The notes: generated by a model not told the origin, from the letters alone. A stretch of DNA of 6,584 nucleotides from Verrucomicrobia bacterium UBA3214 (GCA_002363575.1 DEWI01000030.1:1-6584); one strand, 5' to 3'; positions 1-6,304 are shown, counted from the stretch's first letter. Numbers and translations: made by a program.

Positions 1-13
1 CCGCGCATGGTGT

Positions 14-39
14 GGCGCAAAGCCCAGAAGCTTTTCGCC
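14..39 (-). terminator. Hairpin just past the last operon stop (possible 3' end)
   Basis: GGCG-c-AAAGC and GCTTT-t-CGCC pair around a 6-base loop, giving 5 plus 4 base pairs with one mismatch. The hairpin begins 7 bases after the TAG at 47-49. No T tract follows on the minus strand (ACACCATG comes next), so it is not a classic intrinsic terminator. It could protect the 3' end of the operon transcript or be a structure between genes. The window ends before this can be decided. Confidence 0.35.
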
Positions 40-46
40 GCCCGCG

Positions 47-1561
47 CTACACCGCCGCCTTGCGCCGGATGGACAAGGGGACGCACGGGATGCGCGTCGA
101 AATCGCCTGCCCCCGCGAACCGAGAGACGACAGCGGGCGCGCGGCGACGACGAGCGCTCCGCCGCGCGGCAATTCGCCTGCTGGAATATCGAGCGTCGTA
201 ATCCCGCCGTTTGGCTCGTGACCGATTCCCAGATTGATGCCGGCGGCATACACCGCTTTGTGGAGCTTTTTCCCGCTCTCGCGATCCACGACGGCGACCT
301 CGTAGGCGTAGGCGCGCGAGGAACGCGCGCCGTCGGCAAGCGGAATCCCGATGCGCAGAACGTCCATCGTCTCCGCAGGCGCCGCCTTCGCCGTTTCCGC
401 CGCCTGCCCGTCCTGCACCGTTTCCTCCTGTTTTGGGGCCGGCGCCGTCGCTTTGACTGTTGCGAAGGCCGCGGAAAGCTGCGCGCCTTTGCGGAACTGC
501 GGAACGCCTTCCTGCTTTTTCAGTTCCTCTTTGGAAAGCGGATGCGCACCGCCGCGCCCGAACGGCATGACCCAATCCGCGCCGAGGCTCGCTTCGCCGT
601 GCGTGAAATCGTGGCGCTCGAGAACCATCATGTCATCGTACATCCTGACGAGATAGCCGTGGCGGCCTCTGCCCGTCTGGGCGCTGTCCAGCCCTTGCAG
701 CTTGATTTTCGTAATGTAGGAGTCGCCGACAAGCCCGCCGCAGCCGCGCGGCTCGCAAGATGCGCACTCGAAGCACGGCAGGCGTCCGTAGTACAGATTC
801 GCCATGTTCCAGTTGGAAATGCTCCAATGGTTGTGGCCGAAGAACGCCACGGCGTTGCGCCCGCGCGAAGCCCGCTTGCGCAGCGGCGCCTGCGGCCGCG
901 AGTGGGTCATGAAGAAGAACGGGCGCAGCGGATCGTCGAGGCGCGCTCTCTTCGCGGTCTCGTCGATGAGGCGGAGCAATTCGTCGTCGTCGACGCGCTG
1001 GTTCCTGCCGAAGAAGTGGTAGCCCTTGACTTCCTTGTGCCAGACGGGCTCATATTTCTCTCCCCAGATTTTCTCCCAGTTGGCGGCCATGTCGGTTGCG
1101 AGCACGTGCTTCGCCCTCTCCTCGGGATCGGGATACTTGTTGGCGACGAACGCGCCGTATCCGGCGCCGTCGGTATCGTGGTTGCCGGTGACGAAAAGTT
1201 TCACGGGACCGCCGGTCTCGCCGAAGACTTTGCGCCAGGCGGAGGCGTGGTACTGCATCTCCTCGACCTGGCCGCGATGCGCGAGATCGCCGCAATGCAC
1301 AACGGCGTCCGCGCCGCGGCTCTTGAAATATTCAAGCGCGTTGCGGAAATACTTGTCCGGCCAATTGCGCCCCGGCGTTCCGCCCGGTCCGCCGCACGTG
1401 CGCAGATGGGTGTCCGAAAGGACGCCGAAAACGAGATTCGGCGCTTTCGCCGGCTTCCAGCCTTCCGGAGCGGCGAACAAGAACCCGCCGGGCAGCGCGG
1501 TGAAGCCAAGCGCCGTCAGCGAATCTTTCAGGAATTCCCTGCGCGATACCTCCAGTTTCAT
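47..1561 (-). CDS. Tat-exported calcineurin-like metallophosphoesterase
   Basis: Predicted 504-residue metal-dependent phosphoesterase acting outside the cytoplasm. The full calcineurin-like motif set is visible: SDTH (D50, H52), CGDLAH (G91, D92), GNHD (127-129), MTH (H220) and GHNH (H243, H245), which together bind a two-metal centre. Residues 6-12 read SRREFLK, a perfect twin-arginine consensus, followed by a hydrophobic stretch to about residue 31, so export is probably by Tat in folded form. The catalytic domain spans about 42-320. An Ala/Pro/Lys/Glu-rich linker (about 368-398) leads to a small C-terminal beta-type domain (about 400-490). The start at 1561 is chosen over an upstream in-frame start near 2059 because a strong GAGGAGG lies 4 bases before it, the Tat signal begins there, and the upstream extension only overlaps the GH123-like gene. 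It overlaps that gene by ATGA. The substrate is not predictable; a phosphomonoester or phosphodiester freed by the neighbouring enzymes is plausible. Confidence 0.92.
   Translation of the reverse strand: MKLEVSRREFLKDSLTALGFTALPGGFLFAAPEGWKPAKAPNLVFGVLSDTHLRTCGGPGGTPGRNWPDKYFRNALEYFKSRGADAVVHCGDLAHRGQVEEMQYHASAWRKVFGETGGPVKLFVTGNHDTDGAGYGAFVANKYPDPEERAKHVLATDMAANWEKIWGEKYEPVWHKEVKGYHFFGRNQRVDDDELLRLIDETAKRARLDDPLRPFFFMTHSRPQAPLRKRASRGRNAVAFFGHNHWSISNWNMANLYYGRLPCFECASCEPRGCGGLVGDSYITKIKLQGLDSAQTGRGRHGYLVRMYDDMMVLERHDFTHGEASLGADWVMPFGRGGAHPLSKEELKKQEGVPQFRKGAQLSAAFATVKATAPAPKQEETVQDGQAAETAKAAPAETMDVLRIGIPLADGARSSRAYAYEVAVVDRESGKKLHKAVYAAGINLGIGHEPNGGITTLDIPAGELPRGGALVVAARPLSSLGSRGQAISTRIPCVPLSIRRKAAV
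1526..1546 (-). other. Twin-arginine (Tat) signal motif, SRREFLK
   Basis: Codons 6-12 of the metallophosphoesterase encode S-R-R-E-F-L-K, matching the Tat consensus (S/T)-R-R-x-F-L-K at every position. A moderately hydrophobic segment with Ala and Gly follows, up to an A-A-P around residue 30-32. The two preceding operon genes have ordinary Sec-type leaders instead. Confidence 0.85.
1558..1561 (-). other. ATGA stop/start overlap (translational coupling)
   Basis: The TGA of the GH123-like gene (1558-1560) and the ATG of the metallophosphoesterase (1559-1561) overlap as ATGA. This is the classic arrangement for translational coupling and supports a single transcript. Confidence 0.9.
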
Positions 1562-4185
1562 TTCGCCTCCTCGCGCGACACTAGTATGAAGCCGCCGTTC
1601 GCCGGGATTTCGACCGGTTTTGCAAAGTCCGGCGCCGCCCCTGCACGCTGGACATTCTCGATCGCCGGCCGCGTCCATCCCGCGGCGCCGCCATCGAACG
1701 AGAAAACCGCCTTCTTCGGCGAGTCGGAGAAATTCGCGATTGCGAGGACGGTCTTGCCGGCGCCTTTCCAGACGCTCGCCTTTATTTCGGCGTCGCCGGC
1801 GGTGCGCACCGGGCATGCGTCGTCCCACCAGCCGATGAACTCCATGTCGCCGAGACCGGTCTCGTCGAAGAATTTCCACATGCACTGCGGCGAACCCTTG
1901 CGGCTGCCCCAGCCCATGCGGTCGGTCATGCCGAAGACGAGTCCCTTGACAGGATCGCCCTTGCCGAGCATTTCGCCGGGGATGCCGAACGGAATGCCGG
2001 AGCGCTCCACGAGCCAGAAGCCCGCCGGGGTGTTGTTGTTGAAGCCCTCGCCGCGCCACAGGAGATCGAAATACGGATACAAGTCGATGAACGCGAGGTT
2101 GGTGGAATTGCCGCCGGCGAGAGGATTGTGGTGGGTCCAGCTGTGGTTATCGACGAGCCGCCGCTTGCCGTCGCGCCCGAGTATGCGGCGCGCGCGCCGC
2201 ATGGACTCCCCGGATAGCGCCGTGTCGTCGATGTACAAGCCGTCGATTCCATGCTTGCGCACGAGGTAGTCCAGCCCCTCGAGATAGAAATTGTCCCAGC
2301 GCGTCTCTGGCGTGGTGATCACCGCGAGATCGAGGCGCGGAGCGTAGTGCGCGGAGAAATCCACCGTCTCCCGCCACGCGGGGATTATATCTTCGCCGAC
2401 ATGCGCTTTCAGCCACGGATGCGGGCCGCGGCGGTTGGTGATCGGCCAGCCGGGAACGGATGCGTCGCGCTCCATGACAACCTCGCCGTCAAGCGACTTC
2501 AAGGCGAAGAACTCCGGCATGTTCTGCGTGAGTTCGCGCGTCGTGTAGTAGGGCTTCAGCTTGAGGCCGGCCGCGTGCGCCTCTTCCGCCATCTTGTGCA
2601 GCAACGGCTCGCCATCGGCGCTAAACGGGTAATTGATATACGGATTCCACAGCGTGTTGTGGTGCACGTTCACGACAGTCGCGCCCTTCCGGCGTATCGC
2701 GGCGGCGTCGAAAGTCTTCGTCTTCATCTTCAAGTGGCAGTATCTGTCTGCGAGATGCGCCTTCATGTCGAGCGGATGGAACGGCGTAAGATATAGATCG
2801 AAGTTCCACTCCGCATCCGCCGGCACGTCTTCTCCCCACGCCTCCACGACGGCAGAGCCTCCGGATTTCGCGACGCGAATCTTCCCGTTCGCCGCCCAAC
2901 TCGCAGGCAACAGAATCTTCCGCCATTTGTAGTATGCGTTTATCAGCGGGCGGCGGTAGTTCGCATCCTTGAAACGTATTGCGAAAGCGCCGTTCACGCG
3001 CCCGATCCAAAGCGAATCGCGGCAGTGCGCGTCGTTCCACTCCTGCTCGAGGACGGCGCCGTCTTCCAGCTCGCCGCCTTTCCTCCCGAACCCGTCCAGA
3101 AAGCGCGCGTTCGCCGCATCCATCGTGATGCGCAAGCGCGCCGAGACCTTGGGGGCGGCGCCATGCACGCGAATCCTGAACGAGCAGCTGCCGGTGAAGT
3201 CGATGGCGCCTTGCACCGAAACCTTCGCCGCGCCGTATTCCGTCGCGGCCTCCCACGAAGCGCGCGTCTGCGAAATCTCCGTGAACGCGAATTCCGCCTT
3301 CCCGGCGGCCGCGGAAGAAAGGATGAATTCGAACGGCCCGGAGAGAAGCCGCGTGCCATCCTTCCCGATGCGCGTATTCGAACCGCTGAAATACGAAACG
3401 AGCTGCTTCGGCAAGCCGTTCTCGCCCAGCACGAGTTCGCGACCGAGTATCTTCACCGTGCGCGTCGCGCGATCCACCTCCACCGGCGTGTAGGGTTTTA
3501 CGAGCGTATCTTCGCGCCCAATGCCGGAGTTCAGCCATTTCAGGCGCGCGAGCCGCCACGCATCCGCCACGCCGCCATCCTCCAGCACGGGGCCGTCAGC
3601 GAAGATCTCGAAAGGCAGCGCGGCGCTCTCGCCGGTCGTGGCGTCACGCACGGCGACCTCGCCTGTGAACGTCTTCGAAGCCGCGTCTTTCGGAATATCC
3701 ACCATCACCCATATCGGCTTGACGCCGCCGGCGGCGACGCGGCATTCGCGCGGCGTGATGCGCGTGACGGCGAGCGGCGTCTTCGCCTCCCATGCGAGTT
3801 CGCGCGCCTTGTCGGACGCGACGCATACCTGGAACGCATACCATTCGCCGGGCTGTGCGCGGCCGTGGAATATTTTCGCCGCCTCGCTCCCGTCCGCGAA
3901 CCAATGCGCGGGGATGATGTTGTTGCGCACGGCAAGGCGGCGCTCCTCTCCGAAAAGCCAGAACGGCGCGGGATGCGTACGCCGCCAATCCGCCCAGACG
4001 GCCGCGTCAACAGCGCGCTCCATCTCCGCGCATACGGCGTCTTCCGGCATTTCCCCCGTCGTCGCCTCGGGAATGTTTTCCTCCTGGACGGCTCGCTTCT
4101 GCGCCGCGCCGTGCGCGGCGAAAATCGCCGCGCAGGAAATTGCTGCGAGCGAAAGGAATTTGCTGCGACGGTGCGGCGCTTTCAT
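1558..4185 (-). CDS. Exported GH123-like / DUF6067 family protein (putative glycoside hydrolase)
   Basis: An 875-residue protein with a Sec leader (basic MKAPHRRSK start, hydrophobic 10-25, likely cleavage after HGA near residue 26). Residues about 90-200 (NNIIPAHWF, then QPGEWYAFQV at 111-120) resemble the GH123-type N-terminal beta domain. The middle, about 240-470, is probably beta-rich. The C-terminal part, about 495-800, looks like a TIM barrel with family landmarks: VVNVHHN (504-510), GLYIDDTAL (649-657), DLYPYFDLLWRGEGFN (701-716), WLVERSGIPFGIPGEML (724-740), FGMTDRMGW (751-759) and IGWWDDACPV (784-793). A small beta domain ends the protein. These blocks match my memory of the DUF6067/GH123-like family in planctomycetes and relatives. 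True GH123 enzymes are beta-N-acetylgalactosaminidases using an Asp-Glu pair. Here the matching segment reads Asp-Asp (653-654), so the substrate and mechanism are unassigned. It starts 9 bases after the GDPD-fucosidase stop. Confidence 0.85.
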   Translation of the reverse strand: MKAPHRRSKFLSLAAISCAAIFAAHGAAQKRAVQEENIPEATTGEMPEDAVCAEMERAVDAAVWADWRRTHPAPFWLFGEERRLAVRNNIIPAHWFADGSEAAKIFHGRAQPGEWYAFQVCVASDKARELAWEAKTPLAVTRITPRECRVAAGGVKPIWVMVDIPKDAASKTFTGEVAVRDATTGESAALPFEIFADGPVLEDGGVADAWRLARLKWLNSGIGREDTLVKPYTPVEVDRATRTVKILGRELVLGENGLPKQLVSYFSGSNTRIGKDGTRLLSGPFEFILSSAAAGKAEFAFTEISQTRASWEAATEYGAAKVSVQGAIDFTGSCSFRIRVHGAAPKVSARLRITMDAANARFLDGFGRKGGELEDGAVLEQEWNDAHCRDSLWIGRVNGAFAIRFKDANYRRPLINAYYKWRKILLPASWAANGKIRVAKSGGSAVVEAWGEDVPADAEWNFDLYLTPFHPLDMKAHLADRYCHLKMKTKTFDAAAIRRKGATVVNVHHNTLWNPYINYPFSADGEPLLHKMAEEAHAAGLKLKPYYTTRELTQNMPEFFALKSLDGEVVMERDASVPGWPITNRRGPHPWLKAHVGEDIIPAWRETVDFSAHYAPRLDLAVITTPETRWDNFYLEGLDYLVRKHGIDGLYIDDTALSGESMRRARRILGRDGKRRLVDNHSWTHHNPLAGGNSTNLAFIDLYPYFDLLWRGEGFNNNTPAGFWLVERSGIPFGIPGEMLGKGDPVKGLVFGMTDRMGWGSRKGSPQCMWKFFDETGLGDMEFIGWWDDACPVRTAGDAEIKASVWKGAGKTVLAIANFSDSPKKAVFSFDGGAAGWTRPAIENVQRAGAAPDFAKPVEIPANGGFILVSREEAK
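1566..1572 (-). promoter_or_regulatory. Strong ribosome binding site GAGGAGG for the metallophosphoesterase
   Basis: On the minus strand GAGGAGG lies 4 bases before the ATG at 1561. It is embedded in the last codons of the upstream gene, which encode its final Glu-Glu-Ala-Lys. It decides the start of the phosphoesterase and is the strongest Shine-Dalgarno match in the operon. Confidence 0.8.
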
Positions 4186-4191
4186 TTCCGG

Positions 4192-4195
4192 TCCT
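4192..4195 (-). promoter_or_regulatory. Ribosome binding site AGGA for the GH123-like gene
   Basis: AGGA on the minus strand lies 6 bases before the ATG at 4185 and overlaps the TGA of the preceding gene (4195-4197). It supports the chosen start and suggests that ribosomes finishing the upstream gene can re-initiate here. Confidence 0.6.
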
Positions 4196-6024
4196 CAGTC
4201 CTTCTGGAGTTTCGAGAGGATTTCGAGCGCGGCGGGCGGGAGATTGCCGTCCGCCTGCGGCCCGATGTTCAAGAGGAGATTCGCGCCTTTTTCGTTGGTG
4301 CGGCGGATGAGTTCGCGCACTTCCTCGACGCTCTTCCAATCCGTATCGCGCACGCAATATCCCCAGTGGCCGTTCACCATCGTGTCGCACGTCTCTTTGG
4401 CGTAGCGCGCGTCCGGCGACTGTTCGCCGCTGTAGCCGGCCTTGTTCTCGCCCGGCGCGTCGCGCTCGAAGACCTGTATGTCTTCGCCGGGGCGCATCGC
4501 GTGGTGGTGGTTGTTGAGAACGAGGCATCCGGGCTGGAGAGTGTGGATGAGATCGTAGATTTCGTCGAGCTTCCAGTCGAAGGGCGTGGCGTCCTTGGCG
4601 TGGTCCCATTCACCGTCGAACCAGATCGAGAGGACGTCGCCGTAATTCGTCAGAAGCTCCGTGAGCTGCGCTTTCATGAACGCGAGATATTCCGCATAGT
4701 TCTCGTTGCGGTTGTCGAGGCGGCTGCGCGCCTTTGTGCGCTCTCCCGTGGGGTACGCCGGATGGCGCCAGTCCATGAGCGAATAATAGAAACCTAGCTT
4801 CAGCCCCGTCTTGCGGCATGCCTCGGCAAGTTCTTTCACGACGTCGCGCTTGAAAGGCGTGGCGTCCACGATGTCGTAGTCGCTCGCCTTCGTGTCGAAC
4901 ATCGAAAAGCCGTCGTGATGGCGCGTTGTGAACACCACGTATTTCGCGCCAGCATCGCGGAACGCCTTGCACCATTCGAGAGCGTCGAAATCATGCGGAT
5001 AGAAGGCGTTCGCCGCCTTCTCGTATTCGCTCGCCTTCAAGCCTTTCTTTTCGAGATACCACTCGCCCTGCGCGTACGTCGCGTAGAAGCCCCAGTGGAG
5101 GAATATGCCGAACTTCAAATCCGCGAACGCCTTGCGCGCCGCGAGCCGCACCGCGGGGACGTCCTCTTCCGCAGGTGCGCTCCCGGCGGTGTATTCGTCG
5201 AGAAGCTTCTTCGCGCAGTTTGTCGTCACGGTCTGCGCGCCGCGTTTGAACGCCTCGACGGCGTGAGGCAGGCGGTCCACCGTCCAGACGTGCAGCTCCA
5301 GCCCGGCATCCTTGATCGCCTTCATGTATTCGGGAGTGGTCACGTCGGCCGCGTACCTGATATCCACGCCGTCCGCGTCCATCTCCTTCGTCGTTGCGAT
5401 GATTTCTTCTACGGGGACGGGCGGCGAGCCCTTCTTCCAGCCCCTGCGGCAGTTCACGCACGAAAGCACCTTGTACTCAGGAAGGAGGCGCTTGAACTCC
5501 TTGCCGCATTCTACGCTTCCGCACAGGAAGAGCGTGTTCCCGGGGTTGGCCTTCGTCTGCTTTTCGAGGATGGCTTTGACATACGGCACGATGTCGCCCG
5601 TCCTGGCTTTCACATCGACATAGATCCATCTGCCGTCGCGCGCCAGCTCCAGCACTTCCTCGAAAAGCGCTGGGCGCGCTCCGGCGAATTTCGAGCCTTT
5701 CCACTTCCCCCACGAGCCGACGTCCAGCTTCGAGACTTCGTCCCACGTCGCTTCGTTGCACGCCTTCGTATTCGCGCCGCCCGACGTGCGCTTCAGCGTG
5801 CCGTCGTGGAAAGTGAAGACGCGCCCGTCTTTGGAAAGGTAGATATCGCACTCGAAGCCGAAGCCGCGCTCTACCGCCATCTTGTACGCGGGAAGCGTAT
5901 TCTCCGGAGCGTCGTGCGATTCGCCGCGGTGGCAGATTAGCGTATCGGGTGCCGGCGTCGCCGCGCCTGCGGAGATTGCCAGTGCCAGCGAAAACGCGGC
6001 GGCCAGCATTGTTTTCTTGTCCAT
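4195..6024 (-). CDS. Secreted fusion: GDPD phosphodiesterase plus GH29 alpha-L-fucosidase
   Basis: A 609-residue two-enzyme protein with a Sec signal (MDKKTMLAAAF..., likely cleavage near SAGA-A, residue 21). Residues about 27-277 form a complete GDPD barrel, the fold that hydrolyses glycerophosphodiesters. It shows CHRGE (H32, R33), PENT (40-43), the metal-binding pair E58/D60, FHDGT (second catalytic H73), YVDVK (D137 where Glu is usual) and HVWTVD (245-250). A short Ala/Glu-rich linker (about 278-298) follows. Residues about 299-609 form a GH29 fucosidase barrel: KFGIFLHWG (H310), TRHHDGF (H369, H370), GFYYSLMDW, IWFDGEWD with likely nucleophile D470, VFERDAPGE (E520 or E526 as acid/base candidates), and GANLLLNIGPQADG (580-593). 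The chain ends 16 residues after that block, so the usual GH29 C-terminal beta-sandwich is missing. It is first in the operon, behind a TATAAT box. Both assignments are secure; the natural substrate is unknown. Confidence 0.93.
   Translation of the reverse strand: MDKKTMLAAAFSLALAISAGAATPAPDTLICHRGESHDAPENTLPAYKMAVERGFGFECDIYLSKDGRVFTFHDGTLKRTSGGANTKACNEATWDEVSKLDVGSWGKWKGSKFAGARPALFEEVLELARDGRWIYVDVKARTGDIVPYVKAILEKQTKANPGNTLFLCGSVECGKEFKRLLPEYKVLSCVNCRRGWKKGSPPVPVEEIIATTKEMDADGVDIRYAADVTTPEYMKAIKDAGLELHVWTVDRLPHAVEAFKRGAQTVTTNCAKKLLDEYTAGSAPAEEDVPAVRLAARKAFADLKFGIFLHWGFYATYAQGEWYLEKKGLKASEYEKAANAFYPHDFDALEWCKAFRDAGAKYVVFTTRHHDGFSMFDTKASDYDIVDATPFKRDVVKELAEACRKTGLKLGFYYSLMDWRHPAYPTGERTKARSRLDNRNENYAEYLAFMKAQLTELLTNYGDVLSIWFDGEWDHAKDATPFDWKLDEIYDLIHTLQPGCLVLNNHHHAMRPGEDIQVFERDAPGENKAGYSGEQSPDARYAKETCDTMVNGHWGYCVRDTDWKSVEEVRELIRRTNEKGANLLLNIGPQADGNLPPAALEILSKLQKD
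5131..5193 (-). other. Interdomain linker between GDPD and GH29 modules
   Basis: Residues about 278-298 (EYTAGSAPAEEDVPAVRLAA and one more residue) join the end of the GDPD barrel (NCAKKLLD) to the start of the fucosidase barrel (KFGIFLHWG). The stretch is short, rich in Ala, Pro and acidic residues, and reads through with no stop or frame change. The fusion is therefore a genuine single reading frame in this sequence. Confidence 0.75.
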
Positions 6025-6030
6025 CGTCTT

Positions 6031-6043
6031 GTCTCTTTCCTTT
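6031..6043 (-). promoter_or_regulatory. Purine-rich ribosome binding region of the GDPD-GH29 gene
   Basis: The minus strand reads AAAGGAAAGAGAC here, before the ATG at 6024. AAAGGA is about 13 bases from the start, rather far, while GAGA is about 7 bases away. The site is weaker than the one before the third gene. No better start is visible: the chosen ATG opens directly into the signal peptide. Confidence 0.45.
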
Positions 6044-6063
6044 GCCTTGCCTGCGCGAAGAGT

Positions 6064-6069
6064 ATTATA
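6064..6069 (-). promoter_or_regulatory. Candidate promoter -10 box TATAAT of the operon
   Basis: A perfect TATAAT on the minus strand in an AT-rich island within otherwise GC-rich DNA, 39 bases before the ATG at 6024. The transcript would start near 6057, with a leader of about 30 bases. No recognisable TTGACA is found 16-18 bases upstream, where the DNA instead holds the palindrome GGCGG-A-CCGCC. The promoter may therefore depend on an activator or be blocked by a repressor. Confidence 0.55.
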
Positions 6070-6088
6070 CTATATTTGCTGGCGTTAT

Positions 6089-6111
6089 GGCGGACCGCCG
6101 GCGAAATTCGC
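6089..6111. promoter_or_regulatory. Paired short palindromes over the -35 region (possible operator)
   Basis: Two adjacent odd palindromes, GGCGG-A-CCGCC (6089-6099) and GCGAA-A-TTCGC (6101-6111), each have 5-base arms around a single A. Their centres are 12 bases apart. They cover the position where a -35 element would lie and just upstream of it, a typical place for a regulator to bind. Short GC palindromes also occur by chance, so this is a weak call. Confidence 0.3.
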
Positions 6112-6162
6112 GCCTTTGGCAAGCTGTTTTGTTTTCGACAGGAGGATTTGACGCGAAATGCG

Positions 6163-6196
6163 CGCCCGCCAAAATCGAGGCGCTTCTTGGCGGGCG
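6163..6196. repeat. Inverted repeat with perfect 10-base arms
   Basis: CGCCCGCCAA (6163-6172) and TTGGCGGGCG (6187-6196) are exact reverse complements around a 14-base loop, which could pair a little further (GAG with TTC). Neither strand has a clear T tract after it, so it is not a standard terminator. It sits between the terminator of the upstream gene and the operon promoter. It may be a protein-binding site, a transcript structure or the remnant of a repeat element. Confidence 0.5.
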
Positions 6197-6262
6197 TTGC
6201 GTTGAAATCCGATGAATGGAAAGCAAATGCCATTGCCATCCCGCAGCGCGTGCCGCGTTCGA

Positions 6263-6304
6263 CGGAAAACTTAAAGGAGAGCCTCCGGGGCGGCGGCTCT
6301 CCTT
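6263..6304 (-). terminator. Intrinsic terminator of the PD-(D/E)XK gene
   Basis: The arms AAGGAGAGCC (6274-6283) and GGCTCTCCTT (6295-6304) pair perfectly over 10 bases around an 11-base loop. Two more G-C pairs are possible inside the loop. On the minus strand the stem is followed by a T-rich tail, TTTAAGTTTT, ending near 6266. On the plus strand the following bases are GC-rich. It therefore fits termination of the minus-strand gene whose stop is at 6378, about 75 bases earlier, and would insulate it from the operon. Confidence 0.7.

Noticed and set aside
1..8. Possible start (ATG at 6-8, minus strand) of a fourth operon gene at the left edge
   Set aside because: Only three codons are visible, no Shine-Dalgarno is near, and a hairpin lies between it and the previous stop. 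It cannot be supported from the window.
1562..2059. N-terminal extension of the metallophosphoesterase to an upstream in-frame start
   Set aside because: The extension is Arg-rich, overlaps the C-terminal coding part of the GH123-like gene out of frame, and would bury the Tat signal. The ATG at 1561 has a strong GAGGAGG and forms an ATGA overlap.
218..2269. 683-residue open frame on the plus strand
   Set aside because: It is antisense to the metallophosphoesterase and GH123-like genes, which carry full family motifs. The antisense translation is Arg/Ala/Val-rich, without domain-like blocks. Long antisense frames are expected in GC-rich genes.
3025..4797. 590-residue open frame on the plus strand
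   Set aside because: It runs antisense across the junction of two well-supported genes and has the Arg/Ala/Val-rich make-up of a shadow frame. No export signal, motif or ribosome binding site supports it.
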